A stretch of DNA of 24,748 nucleotides, taken from positions 1 to 24,748 of the IMG/VR virus record IMGVR_UViG_3300037882_001188; one strand, given 5' to 3'. Both the position numbers and the translations under genes were made by a program. Positions 1-7,448 of the stretch are shown here, piece after piece (within the stretch, counting starts at the first letter, position 1; every line of letters starts with the position of its first letter). Origin of the DNA: a virus. The notes under the pieces are model-generated. The model was not told the DNA's origin. It did no database searches and saw only the letters and a program-made list of their open reading frames with translations.

Positions 1-191
1 TAAACTCCGAGAGAAGCAGTTAGGTCGGAAATAATTACACCAGAGCCTACATCGAAAGTCTGTGGCACTGTCCAAGTGTTGGGGTTGGCGAGGTTGATGA
101 TTGCGTCTGAACCAGCAATGGTGAGGGAGTTGTCGGATGAGCCGGTTACGCCACCACCGCCTGTGGCAAAAGCATTAATTCTTATGCTCAT
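1..191 (-). CDS. Fibre-like or other virion structural protein, N-terminal fragment
   Basis: This is a partial gene. Its ATG is at 191 and the frame stays open for 63 codons to the window edge, so the C-terminus is missing. The visible N-terminus is Gly/Thr/Ser/Asn-rich and includes NTWTVPQTFDVGSG followed by LTASLG. Repeats of the type TWT..QTF...V..LTA are common in phage tail fibres and other surface-exposed beta-structured virion proteins; the assignment rests on that resemblance and on position at the end of the leftward virion operon. The start codon overlaps the stop of the upstream gene as ATGA, so translation is probably coupled. Too little is visible to tell a fibre from a tail or head decoration protein. 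Confidence 0.55.
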   Translation of the reverse strand, partial: MSIRINAFATGGGGVTGSSDNSLTIAGSDAIINLANPNTWTVPQTFDVGSGVIISDLTASLGV

Positions 192-463
192 CCTTGGCGT
201 GTCCTTTCCCAATAACGCACATTGATTGAGCCAGACCCCGCAGAACCATAAATATCAGCACAGAACATCTTGGTTCCACCAGAGTCCTCTGTGAACGACC
301 CGCCTGCCGGAATTTCAATGCCGTTTGATGCTGTAACCGAGGCATCATCACCAAGGTAGAGCTTAACGGACGAGTCGGTATTCGTGATGATAAGCCCTAT
401 CCTATTTGGATTTGCCGATACGATTTTAGTACCTGTTGATACGGTTACAGCACCATAGGCCAT
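188..463 (-). CDS. Small beta-rich virion protein
   Basis: A 91-residue protein with short beta-prone segments (IGLIITNT, VKLYLGDD) separated by turns, ending in a basic tail. The pattern NPNRIGLIITNT...LYLGDDASVTASNGI, followed by an IPAGGSF segment, is typical of small beta-sandwich phage proteins found among head and tail genes. I recall the type, but I cannot name a characterised member. An SD-like GAGGG precedes the ATG by a suitable distance, and the stop overlaps the next start as ATGA. The YLGDD segment resembles the IYLGEDD segment of the 88-residue protein at 5256-5522. A decoration or head-fibre-like role is inferred from fold type and position only. Confidence 0.65.
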   Translation of the reverse strand: MAYGAVTVSTGTKIVSANPNRIGLIITNTDSSVKLYLGDDASVTASNGIEIPAGGSFTEDSGGTKMFCADIYGSAGSGSINVRYWERTRQG

Positions 464-464
464 T

Positions 465-935
465 TTAGACCCTCGACTTTAATGCTCCAGAAGGAACGTC
501 GGTTGGCTCGCCCATTCCTCCAGAGCGATGTTTTCCACTACCTGAATAATCACGACCACCGCCCAACTCTTGAATAGGGGTCGCTAATTTTGATTCACCT
601 TGCTTAGTATGCGGACGAAGTTTAGCAATCTCAACATCAGCAAGCTTCTCGGCAGACTCACGGTCATAGTTGTAGACTTCCTTGAGGAACTTGTAGACGT
701 TATCAAACCCGAACTGCCTAGCCCTCAAAATCATATCGCTATTTTGGTGAGGTTCAGTCCCTGGGGTATCGAGAATCTTTCCGTTCTCGTCCAACATGCC
801 GAGTTCTCTGAGCTGTTCAAGCGCACCTCTATCCGGCCCCTTGTAGATGGGGTCTTCCCCAGGCTGGGCATCGGCATTCACATAAAACTCCTGAACCGGC
901 TTCCACTTTCCTACTTTCGATATGTAACGGGGCAT
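465..935 (-). CDS. Hypothetical protein in the virion operon
   Basis: A 156-residue hydrophilic protein that I do not recognise. It opens with a short basic segment (MPRYISKVGKWKP), has a charged, probably helical middle containing FGFDNVYKFLKEVYNYDRES, and ends in a Gly/Ser-rich, probably disordered tail. There is no signal peptide, membrane segment or catalytic motif. A very strong Shine-Dalgarno, AAGGAGGG, lies just upstream of the ATG, which suggests high expression. It sits 1 nt from the 91-residue gene and 29 nt after the 100-residue gene, so it belongs to the late leftward operon. A minor virion or assembly role is inferred from position. Confidence 0.7.
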   Translation of the reverse strand: MPRYISKVGKWKPVQEFYVNADAQPGEDPIYKGPDRGALEQLRELGMLDENGKILDTPGTEPHQNSDMILRARQFGFDNVYKFLKEVYNYDRESAEKLADVEIAKLRPHTKQGESKLATPIQELGGGRDYSGSGKHRSGGMGEPTDVPSGALKSRV

Positions 936-964
936 TGTCCCTCCTTTTGGACTCTCGTCCAGGG

Positions 965-1267
965 TTAGGCTGACGTGACGTTGTATGTAACTGCGACTGA
1001 CGTTGTGTTGGCATCCACATCGACGTAGAGACCGGCGGGGAATACAATTCCGCCCTCTCCGTAGGTGATGGTTTTGCCAGTTGAGGCTGTGCCGGTTTCG
1101 GTCAAGTAGGTTGTGCCACCTGAGCCACCGGACTTAAAGCTGACGACTGCGGCTCCACCACCACCTGAGATGATGTGGATAGCGTAGACTCTGACAATAT
1201 ACCCAGTCGCAACGGTCTGAGCATCGGCTGTGACAAGGGCGGTAGTACCGTTTCCGTAATTAAGCAT
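965..1267 (-). CDS. Small Gly/Thr-rich virion protein
   Basis: A 100-residue protein made almost entirely of beta-prone, Gly/Thr/Ala/Val-rich sequence, including the segments TGYIVRVYAIHIISGGGGAA and FPAGLYVDVDANTTSVAVTY. Such composition is usual for small decoration or fibre-associated proteins of tailed phages. The ATG follows an AGGAG Shine-Dalgarno, and the start overlaps the 3' end of the glycosyltransferase gene by 8 nt. It resembles its neighbours at 188-463 and 5256-5522 in size and style, but I see no convincing alignment. A surface role is inferred and no domain can be named with certainty. Confidence 0.65.
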   Translation of the reverse strand: MLNYGNGTTALVTADAQTVATGYIVRVYAIHIISGGGGAAVVSFKSGGSGGTTYLTETGTASTGKTITYGEGGIVFPAGLYVDVDANTTSVAVTYNVTSA

Positions 1268-2183
1268 GAACTGGTTCTCCTATTAAGTTGTGTTCACGAG
1301 CCTTCTCCAGCATAAACTGGAGACGCTTCTCGAAGGTATGATTTTGGATGACATGGCGATAGCCTGCTTCGGCAATCTTCCTACGCTCATCGTCATGCGA
1401 GAGGTAATATCGAGCCTTCTCGACCATGTCATTGAGAGAGTCGTAGAGGACAAGGTGTTTGCCGTCCTCGAAGATTTCCTCAATGGTGTCGATTCGGTCA
1501 GTAAGTAGGAAGGAACGGGAGCCAAGGGTCTCGAAGCATCTCATGTTGACATCATTCTTCATGGCGATATTGAAGACAATCTTCGACTGGGCGTACTTGA
1601 GGGCTGCGTCGTTAAAGAGTTTCTGGCCGTAGTAGAAGTTGGGGAATTCACGGAAGACTCGGTCGAGGGCGTCGATTCTGTTCTGTGAGCTGACGTGACC
1701 GACGAAGCAGAGGTCGTACTTCTTCTGCACGTCGAATGGGTTTCCATCCTTCGACTCTGGGTCATTATAGGCGGTTGGCTCAAATGCATGCGGCATCCAA
1801 TAGACTGGTGCTGTTACACCATCCGCCTTGAAGCGTTCAACCGCATCTTTTTGAGCAACGAATACAAGAGAAGCTTTTTTGGCTGTTTCCATCCTGTACT
1901 GGTAAGACGCTTGGTGAATGTGTGTATCTGATGCCCAGTAAATAAATGGCTCTTTTGGAAATTGAATCTGATAAGGAATGAGTCCAGTAAGCCCGTCTTC
2001 ACCCCAATCCATCCACATCCCTAAGTCGTATTTCCCAAAATACTTTGTGTCTCCGTTTGGAATTAAATGGTCTGCTAGCAAGATTCCTTTTGACTCTAGT
2101 TGCTTAAGAGCATGGGTTATGTATAAAGGGTTTCCATCATTACGCCCAAGTCTCGATTCGTAGTAATTTGCTATGCGTAGCAT
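1260..2183 (-). CDS. CgeB-like glycosyltransferase (GT-B fold)
   Basis: A 307-residue protein resembling the CgeB/YkvP group of GT-B glycosyltransferases (group 1-type C-terminal domain). The N-terminal half (residues 1-155) is Rossmann-like. The C-terminal nucleotide-sugar half starts with the segment DLCFVGHVSSQNR (about 157-169) and carries NMRCFETLGSRSFLLTDR (about 213-230), in which the conserved Glu and Gly bind the donor sugar nucleotide in related enzymes. Residues 255-300 form the usual C-terminal helices. No membrane segment is present, so it should act in the cytoplasm. It is the last member of a three-enzyme cassette inside the virion operon, so the likely acceptor is a virion protein or a sugar already attached to one; DNA or host glycans are alternatives. 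SD is AAAGGAAA. Donor and acceptor cannot be read from the sequence. Confidence 0.85.
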   Translation of the reverse strand: MLRIANYYESRLGRNDGNPLYITHALKQLESKGILLADHLIPNGDTKYFGKYDLGMWMDWGEDGLTGLIPYQIQFPKEPFIYWASDTHIHQASYQYRMETAKKASLVFVAQKDAVERFKADGVTAPVYWMPHAFEPTAYNDPESKDGNPFDVQKKYDLCFVGHVSSQNRIDALDRVFREFPNFYYGQKLFNDAALKYAQSKIVFNIAMKNDVNMRCFETLGSRSFLLTDRIDTIEEIFEDGKHLVLYDSLNDMVEKARYYLSHDDERRKIAEAGYRHVIQNHTFEKRLQFMLEKAREHNLIGEPVHA

Positions 2184-2323
2184 GTGTTGTTTCCTTTACT
2201 GTTCTCGATATAAATAGACTTGAGAACCTGCAAATTATGACTCACACACAACACAACTCGCTTCACAAGTCCGAAGAAGCCAAAACTCGCAAAAGAGCTT
2301 CTGATGGTTCGTTCTTGCCACAT
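2171..2323 (-). CDS. Small hypothetical protein (50 residues) between glycosyltransferase genes
   Basis: This short reading frame fills what would otherwise be a 139-nt gap. Its ATG at 2323 overlaps the TAA of the GT2-methyltransferase gene as TAATG, and AGGGGG stands 8 nt upstream. The same AGGGGG-type ribosome site precedes other genes here (5522, 19339, 21050). The frame runs 50 codons and overlaps the start of the CgeB-like gene by 13 nt. The product is rich in Ser, Phe and Val, with a moderately hydrophobic stretch SSFASFGFFGLVKRVVLCV that is too broken by charge to be a confident membrane helix. No family is recognised. The overlap and ribosome site argue for a real gene. Confidence 0.5.
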   Translation of the reverse strand: MWQERTIRSSFASFGFFGLVKRVVLCVSHNLQVLKSIYIENSKGNNTCYA

Positions 2324-3651
2324 TAGTCATTCCCCCTAACTACATAAGCCTCAAGCGGGATGACTGAGCAGTCACCTTCGTAGGCTCGGTCAAGTGTCAT
2401 CTCTAGTCTAGCAGGCTTGTCAAAGATTGAGATGAAGCTTACCCCGTTCTTTGGGTCAAGAACCGAGGAAACAGTTAACCCGACAAGCTTGGCGAGACGA
2501 CCGAGGGACTTTCGGTTGAAGGCGTGTACATGTTCGATGTTCATCGGAATGCCCCTGATGAGGTCTTCATCGGGGACGGCGATAATCAGACGACCACCTG
2601 GTTTGAGAACCCTTACCCATTCACGGAGTGTTTCGACGGTGTCCAAGCAATGTTCTAGGACATGGCGGGCGATTACTACATCGTAGGTGTTGGACTCAGC
2701 GGGGATTGATTCTGCGCTACCGACGATGTCAGCAACTGACTTAGCCCCTTGGAGATTTGGAATCATCTCGCCTGCAGGGATTCTGTCTAGTCCTACGGAG
2801 TCAGCCACGGTCTTCGTTGCCCCACACCCAATTTCGAGAACTTTCTCACCTTGGGAGATGTTGTTGGAAATCAACTTGCCCTCGGAGTCGTCAGAGGGAG
2901 CTGATGGAATCTGGATAACTTGACCGCACATCGTCTCGTAGAACTTCTTGAACCCGTGCTTGTCAATCAACCCCTTGTTGGTGCGCTCTTGCATCTGGGG
3001 AGAGTTCCAACCGCCGTCGGTGTTGTGGTCGCCGTGGACTCGTTGGCCAGTCTTGAAGCCGTGATGGATTAGGAAGGCGGTGGGAGTCACTAGGAGACGG
3101 TAACCGGCATCACGCATGCGGATGGAGATGTCGAAGTCGTCCCCACCTGGGAGCGTAGTGTCAACGCCGCCACATGCGTCTAGGGCTGTGCGCCTGACCA
3201 TCATACAGAACCCAATCATCCAGCGGACATCAGTTGGGTCGCATGGTGAGCCAGGGTGGTAGATTGATTGGATGCCTGCGGCGGTGGTGGTTGTGGGGCC
3301 GACCATCCCAACGGTAGGGTTGCTGAACAAGGTGACCAAATTCTCGTAGAACCGGAAGGATGACTGCGGGATGTAGACATCGTCATTCTGGAAGCAGACA
3401 AAGGGAGCGTCGCTAGACTTGAGCCCTAGTGCCAACCCGCCTTCCCAGCCTAGGTTGTCGGGAGCGTCCACGACGAGCAAGTTGGGTATATGTGCGAACT
3501 CTTGTTTGCATGGCTGCTTCCCGTTATTGACGATGATGAGGCGAACAAAACCGTTATGCAGATGGCCAGTTTTGACCATTGATTGAACCATGGGGTTCAG
3601 GAACTGCGGGTTGTTGAACGAGGGGCAAATTATATCCACCATCGGCTTCAT
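2323..3651 (-). CDS. GT2 glycosyltransferase fused to a class I SAM methyltransferase
   Basis: A 442-residue two-domain protein. Residues 5-245 are a GT-A family 2 glycosyltransferase: the opening VDIICPSFNNP strand, an FQNDDVYIP metal-binding motif (about 87-95; the DxD equivalent), GGDDFDISIR (about 169-178) with probable catalytic acids, and a HHGFKTGQ segment. Residues 265-365 are a type 11 class I methyltransferase: VLEIGCGA (about 271-278) is motif I, YDVVIARHVLEH (about 323-334) is the post-motif acceptor strand, and LKPGGRL (about 349-355) is motif III. All key motifs look intact. The fusion suggests one protein that adds a sugar and methylates it or a linked group. It overlaps the upstream gene by the stop-start pair TAATG. 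The substrate is unknown; a virion glycan is the simplest guess. Confidence 0.88.
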   Translation of the reverse strand: MKPMVDIICPSFNNPQFLNPMVQSMVKTGHLHNGFVRLIIVNNGKQPCKQEFAHIPNLLVVDAPDNLGWEGGLALGLKSSDAPFVCFQNDDVYIPQSSFRFYENLVTLFSNPTVGMVGPTTTTAAGIQSIYHPGSPCDPTDVRWMIGFCMMVRRTALDACGGVDTTLPGGDDFDISIRMRDAGYRLLVTPTAFLIHHGFKTGQRVHGDHNTDGGWNSPQMQERTNKGLIDKHGFKKFYETMCGQVIQIPSAPSDDSEGKLISNNISQGEKVLEIGCGATKTVADSVGLDRIPAGEMIPNLQGAKSVADIVGSAESIPAESNTYDVVIARHVLEHCLDTVETLREWVRVLKPGGRLIIAVPDEDLIRGIPMNIEHVHAFNRKSLGRLAKLVGLTVSSVLDPKNGVSFISIFDKPARLEMTLDRAYEGDCSVIPLEAYVVRGND

Positions 3652-4532
3652 TAGACGTAATCTCCTGTTACGAAGACCGCCTCTTTACCGTTTTCCTTGT
3701 ACTTGTCGTACACAGGATGAATCTTGTTGAAGTCGGGCATCTCCTTCGCCTTCATCTTCTCCACATAGTCCTCATCCACATTGATGGGGGCTCCGAGGTG
3801 GCCGATTGAGCAGGCGGTGTCCATGAAGACACGAGCGCCGATTTTCTTCGCTTTGTAGCAAAACAGAATGTCTTCGCCAGTCCCGCAGGTGGACATGAAC
3901 CAGGGCTTCTCCATCTTGTGGAGAGTCCAGGTTTTGATGAGTACTGCGCCGAAGCCGACAGCGTCGCATTCGACCAGCTCACCCTTGGGGTAATTCTGGA
4001 TAACATGATTCTTGAAGTACTCCTTGCGGGCCACGGGGTCGTAACCTTCGAGGGCGCTGTACATGACAGGGCGATGAGGGTAGTTGCGAGTGAAGGCAAG
4101 GGCAGCAACGATGTCCTTGTCGTGGGCGTACAGCTTCTGGAACATGTCATCGGGACAAATCATATCGTCATCAATCATGAAAAGGTAGTCACAATCATTC
4201 TCAACCGCCATCTTAGCTGCTTGGTCACGGGCGACGGGGGTGAAGATTCTACCGATTACTGCGAAGTAGAACTCGAAGCGAACCCCTTGGTCATTGGAGC
4301 TAATGATTTGCAAACCCTCAAGGAAGTTCTTAAAAACCCTCGCCTTGGTCTCTGCATCTTCATCCTTCAATGATTCTGCCAACTTGTGAATTAGCCTGCC
4401 CTCTTTTTCAAGACGACCCATGTGCATGAAGTTAGCGAGGCGGTTACAGTAGGCTTCGGCATGTGTATAGCCCATGCTCGGTATGCTTACCATAACTTTA
4501 ACAACGCTCTTAGCGGGTGAGCTTGAGTTCAT
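3651..4532 (-). CDS. GT-A type glycosyltransferase
   Basis: A 293-residue cytoplasmic GT-A-type glycosyltransferase. After a start segment with MVSIPSMGYTHAEAYCNRL, the conserved metal site is YLFMIDDDMICP (about 116-127, with the triple Asp). The later segment STCGTGEDILFCYKAKKIG carries the usual catalytic-acid region, followed by a GHLG motif. Phage proteins of this kind commonly sit in virion operons. The ATG at 4532 is chosen because AGAGGA stands 8 nt upstream; an in-frame TTG at 4535 is possible. The start overlaps the 71-residue gene by 23 nt, and the stop overlaps the GT2-methyltransferase start. It is probably the first enzyme of the sugar cassette, which is inference from gene order. 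Confidence 0.82.
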   Translation of the reverse strand: MNSSSPAKSVVKVMVSIPSMGYTHAEAYCNRLANFMHMGRLEKEGRLIHKLAESLKDEDAETKARVFKNFLEGLQIISSNDQGVRFEFYFAVIGRIFTPVARDQAAKMAVENDCDYLFMIDDDMICPDDMFQKLYAHDKDIVAALAFTRNYPHRPVMYSALEGYDPVARKEYFKNHVIQNYPKGELVECDAVGFGAVLIKTWTLHKMEKPWFMSTCGTGEDILFCYKAKKIGARVFMDTACSIGHLGAPINVDEDYVEKMKAKEMPDFNKIHPVYDKYKENGKEAVFVTGDYV

Positions 4533-4725
4533 CAATGATGTCCTCTATTTCTTGTTCAGTTAGGATGACGGGTTGATTGAGATGATGTCCGCTGTGAGCG
4601 CTGAAGGCAGGAGCGCTATCATAGCCTTTTGCTTTGATAACAATCCCACCATCAGCGTCACAACGGAACAATTCCACTTCCAAGTCGTCAATCATCAAGT
4701 GACTGGCGGGTTTGGAGAGTGGCAT
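4510..4725 (-). CDS. Hypothetical acidic protein (71 residues)
   Basis: A small protein of unknown function. It has alternating charged and hydrophobic beta-prone residues in the first half (DDLEVELFRCDADGGIVIKA) and an acidic amphipathic C-terminal helix (TEQEIEDIIDELKL). There is no membrane segment or catalytic signature. No Shine-Dalgarno is visible, but the ATG lies only 3 nt past the TAA of the 148-residue gene, so coupled reinitiation is likely. It overlaps the downstream glycosyltransferase. It could be a small chaperone or adaptor for its neighbours; nothing in the sequence decides this. Confidence 0.6.
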   Translation of the reverse strand: MPLSKPASHLMIDDLEVELFRCDADGGIVIKAKGYDSAPAFSAHSGHHLNQPVILTEQEIEDIIDELKLTR

Positions 4726-4728
4726 AAC

Positions 4729-5175
4729 TTAGAGTCCGAACACCACAGCCGAAGTCCACGAAGGATTCGCAGAGATTGTCTGCGTAGTCGCAACGTATGA
4801 GACTCGGTAGAGAAGTGTGGACATCGCAGCGTCAGTCACGGACGAGAACATCGTTCCCGCAACGCCACCAGGCTTAAGCGTGTCGCCAGCGGTAACGGTG
4901 ATGGATGAACCAACCGCCGAGATTTGAACGCTATTGCACAATCCCCACGCCTGGACAAGTCCAAATGCGTTGATTGCGATGTCGCTGTTGGCAAAGCCGA
5001 TGAACGACTTGATGCTACCAGCACTTGATTTGACGGCTGAGAGTCCGTCGATAGAGGCACCTGCGGCGACAAGGCACACGCCTAAGCCGGTCGTAAGCGA
5101 ACCGCTACCGTCGACATTCTTAACCACGATAAACACCTTCTCGGCGTTATCCTTATTGACCTGTTGAATCTGCAT
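4729..5175 (-). CDS. Probable capsid decoration or other small virion protein
   Basis: A 148-residue protein with a beta-rich, Ser/Ala/Gly/Thr/Val composition and hardly any long helices. The N-terminus (MQIQQVNKDNAEKVFIVVKN) is charged and followed by Gly/Ser-rich strands, ending in an aromatic VVFGL tail. This fits proteins that coat phage heads, and the gene lies two genes after the major capsid gene, where decoration proteins often are. It has a strong AAGGAG Shine-Dalgarno preceded by a stem-loop (5193-5240) that could tune its expression. No named family is recognised, and the assignment is by composition and context. Confidence 0.65.
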   Translation of the reverse strand: MQIQQVNKDNAEKVFIVVKNVDGSGSLTTGLGVCLVAAGASIDGLSAVKSSAGSIKSFIGFANSDIAINAFGLVQAWGLCNSVQISAVGSSITVTAGDTLKPGGVAGTMFSSVTDAAMSTLLYRVSYVATTQTISANPSWTSAVVFGL

Positions 5176-5192
5176 GATTTCTCCTTGTTAGT

Positions 5193-5240
5193 CCGTCACC
5201 TGTAGCTTGGGTATCTCTACCACCGGCCCTGGGGTGACGG
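5193..5240 (-). promoter_or_regulatory. Candidate structured RNA leader between two virion genes
   Basis: The leftward transcript contains CCGTCACC (5240-5233) and its exact complement GGTGACGG (5200-5193), an 8-bp stem around 32 nt. Inside the loop, GGTA-GAGA-TACC can form a hairpin with a GNRA-type tetraloop. The outer stem ends about 10 nt before the AAGGAG ribosome site of the 148-residue gene and begins 15 nt after the stop of the 88-residue gene. There is no T-run, so a plain intrinsic terminator is unlikely. A translation- or stability-control element, or an RNA-processing site, is inferred. Confidence 0.45.
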
Positions 5241-5255
5241 CTTAACGGTTAATGT

Positions 5256-5522
5256 TTACGAACGTGCCAAAACGAGCAGGTTGACCGCAGTATCGTCTTC
5301 ACCCAAGTAGATAGTGACGGTAGAGCCGCTGAACGACGCTCCCGCACCTGCACTTGCTTGAGTAGTAACTGCGCCACCCTGAGAAGCAAATACGGCAACA
5401 ATGCCAGGGATTCCGCTCGCCCACGTGTCACCAGTATCTGTGGTGTCCGCAAACGAAGCGTAATACCCTTTCAAGTCACCGACGCTGAATTGAGTCAGCG
5501 TAGCTGGAGTAACTGCTGCCAT
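5256..5522 (-). CDS. Small virion protein downstream of the major capsid gene
   Basis: An 88-residue Ala/Gly/Thr/Ser-rich protein. It starts with MAAVTPATLTQFSVGDLKGYYASFAD and ends in a short beta segment (STVTIYLGEDDTAVNLLVLA) that recalls the YLGDD stretch of the 91-residue protein at 188-463. A strong AGGGGGA ribosome site lies 6 nt before the ATG. It is the first gene after the major capsid gene, 16 nt away, so it should be made in quantity. A head decoration or capsid-associated role is inferred, with no catalytic residues and no membrane segment. Confidence 0.65.
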   Translation of the reverse strand: MAAVTPATLTQFSVGDLKGYYASFADTTDTGDTWASGIPGIVAVFASQGGAVTTQASAGAGASFSGSTVTIYLGEDDTAVNLLVLARS

Positions 5523-5538
5523 TGTGTCCCCCTACCGC

Positions 5539-6504
5539 TTAGGCGGTGATTCCGGTTAGCTTGAAATGTCTGCGCCGGTTGTTAGTTGTCAGGTTTCCAC
5601 GGAACAGGATGAAGGCAACCTTCACCGTCTGGTTCACGGGGGTAACAAACGGAGTCATCGCCATGTCGGTCTGAGAGTCAACCACATATTCGATGTAGTT
5701 TTCGTTCAAGCCGAACAGGAGACCGCTGCCGATGAAGTTACCATAGACCACGGGAACGCCTTTGAAGGTGAAGTTCTTGAAGCCAGCGTTGGCAGACAAG
5801 TCACCGTTCTGGATGCGTTCCAACGGAAGACGGGTATTCTCAAAGTATTGGAATACAGTCTTGTTGGTCATGTAGATGGTAGGGTTGTCGATGTTGGCCG
5901 CTGAGGAGACCGCATAGGTCGCCGTGGTCATGTCGCTCATACCCTGGGCTGCGAAGCTACCGGAAGCGGTAACTGTGGACTGCCAGAAGGTCTGGGTGCC
6001 ACCTGCGATTGTTCCAAGAGTGCCCGTGTTCACCAGGGTCTCAAGGTCAATCAGGTTGCCTGCGCCGGATACGGGTGTGGAGAACGCCTGTTCAAGACGC
6101 TTCGCCAACGCCAGTTCTGACCGTTCGATTTTCTCGCCAACCAAGTCGATGATTTTGTGGACATCACCGCTGTTGTAGCGTTCTTCGTCACGGGTGAGCT
6201 GGATGGGCTCGTAGGCATTCTGCCACTTGTATTCGCATTGCGTCTCTTGGTCAGTTTGAATGACGTTAAGAGCCTGCGCACCTGTGTAGAAACCACCAGC
6301 GTTCTGGTCACCTTTAATAAGCGGGTACACGATTGACAGACCACCATCAACGGTACGCTTGCGACCGTTCAACCATTTAAGGAGAACGTTGGCGTTGTAC
6401 ACGTTGTCGGTAATCGTCTTTGAGTATTCGGGGAGCGATGTCGCCAGAGCTGCGTCGAGGTTCGACGAGTTCGGGAACGTCGGTATGAAGAATTCATTAG
6501 CCAT
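5539..6504 (-). CDS. Major capsid protein
   Basis: A 321-residue protein with the hallmarks of a phage major capsid subunit of presumed HK97 fold. The N-terminal arm contains PEYSKTITDNVYNANVLLKW, followed by a typical turn with DGGLSIVYPLIKG (about 53-65). A long charged 'spine' helix carries EKIERSELALAKRLEQAFS, then strands with NIDNPTIYMTNKTVFQYFEN and a basic RGNLTTNNRRRHFKL tail. I recognise the NVLLKWL...R..DGG pattern from metagenomic phage capsid proteins. Length and position after a scaffold-like gene agree. There is no protease gene in view and no obvious cleaved delta domain, so the separate scaffold protein probably does that job. The ribosome site is AAAGGA. Confidence 0.85.
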   Translation of the reverse strand: MANEFFIPTFPNSSNLDAALATSLPEYSKTITDNVYNANVLLKWLNGRKRTVDGGLSIVYPLIKGDQNAGGFYTGAQALNVIQTDQETQCEYKWQNAYEPIQLTRDEERYNSGDVHKIIDLVGEKIERSELALAKRLEQAFSTPVSGAGNLIDLETLVNTGTLGTIAGGTQTFWQSTVTASGSFAAQGMSDMTTATYAVSSAANIDNPTIYMTNKTVFQYFENTRLPLERIQNGDLSANAGFKNFTFKGVPVVYGNFIGSGLLFGLNENYIEYVVDSQTDMAMTPFVTPVNQTVKVAFILFRGNLTTNNRRRHFKLTGITA

Positions 6505-6525
6505 GACTTGATTCCTTTAGTTAAA

Positions 6526-7434
6526 TTATTTTTGCAGTCGAGAGAGGTTACGCTCTGCGATGCGCTTGAAGAACGAGCGTGTTGGCTCATTCGGATTGCG
6601 CTCCAAAGCGTCAGGCGAAACATTCGTCTGTACCCCATTCATCGACATACCACCGACCTTTTCGGTGATATTTGTGTTCCGGTCTTCCCAACCCATTTTA
6701 TAGGCTTGACGAACCTTATCTTCCGCTTTCAACGCTTTGTAGGTCAGCTCAAAGATTTCCTGTTGAGTCATTTGACCAGAGTTGGCGCGGTTGATAACCT
6801 CCTCAACCTCATTTGGGTTGTAATCAGGATACTGAGTTCTCAGCGTCTGATGGTAGCTTGACAGTTGCATCGAGTTTAGCTGATTGCGTGTGGAACGTGC
6901 CTCTGCAATAGCCTGCTGAACCAACTGTTTGTCATTGTCACTAAGAGCAGACCATTCTTCAGTAGACCGGTTCCAGCCTTCTGGGGCCGATTGCTGCTGA
7001 TAGGTTTGGACTGCCTGCACGAAATCCGGTCGATTAATCAACTGTTGGATGTCCGTGGCTGAATAAGATTTGTTGCGAACTTGCTCGATTTGACCCTCCA
7101 GCTCCTTGACCTGCTTCATTAGCCGAGCTTTTTCGCCGCCGAGCTCACCGAAGGTCTTGGATATAGCGTTGTTGGCTTCCTTCAGCTTGGCTTCCAAGTG
7201 TTTTTGGACGATTCCACGCTGTACGGGGTCTTTGATGTCATCGAGACTAATATTTACTTGAGGAGGGGCGACTTCCTGGGATGCGGGGGCTTCTGCTGGT
7301 GCTTGAACCTGGGAAGTACGCTTAAAGATGTCAGACGGAGCAGTGGCGGTACTCTGAGGAGGCGCAGCGGGTGCTTGGGGCGCTGCGGGAGTCTGTGCCT
7401 GCGGTGTCGGTGCTGTAATCTGCTCGTTTGCCAT
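6526..7434 (-). CDS. Probable capsid scaffolding protein
   Basis: A 302-residue hydrophilic protein. The first 60 residues are Pro/Ala/Gln-rich and probably disordered. Residues about 80-130 form a charged coiled coil (KHLEAKLKEANNAISKTFGE onward), and more helices follow, including TQQEIFELTYKALKAEDKV. The C-terminus is basic (SFFKRIAERNLSRLQK). Disordered arm, coiled-coil core and basic end, placed directly upstream of the major capsid gene, is the classic scaffolding layout; the basic end would bind the capsid subunit. It is separated from the capsid gene by 21 nt. Sequence similarity between scaffold proteins is low, so this rests on architecture and position. Confidence 0.75.
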   Translation of the reverse strand: MANEQITAPTPQAQTPAAPQAPAAPPQSTATAPSDIFKRTSQVQAPAEAPASQEVAPPQVNISLDDIKDPVQRGIVQKHLEAKLKEANNAISKTFGELGGEKARLMKQVKELEGQIEQVRNKSYSATDIQQLINRPDFVQAVQTYQQQSAPEGWNRSTEEWSALSDNDKQLVQQAIAEARSTRNQLNSMQLSSYHQTLRTQYPDYNPNEVEEVINRANSGQMTQQEIFELTYKALKAEDKVRQAYKMGWEDRNTNITEKVGGMSMNGVQTNVSPDALERNPNEPTRSFFKRIAERNLSRLQK

Positions 7435-7448
7435 CTATTTACCCTCCA

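Noticed and set aside
2201-2227. GTTCTC and GAGAAC inverted pair upstream of the CgeB-like gene
   Set aside because: Six base pairs with a 15-nt loop and no T-run lie inside a likely small gene, so there is no good case for a terminator.
3918-4373. Long plus-strand frames opposite the virion genes (also at 600-968, 2417-2923, 6508-6861, 11348-11824)
   Set aside because: They lie opposite well-supported minus-strand genes, lack ribosome sites and recognisable motifs, and follow the codon pattern of the true strand.
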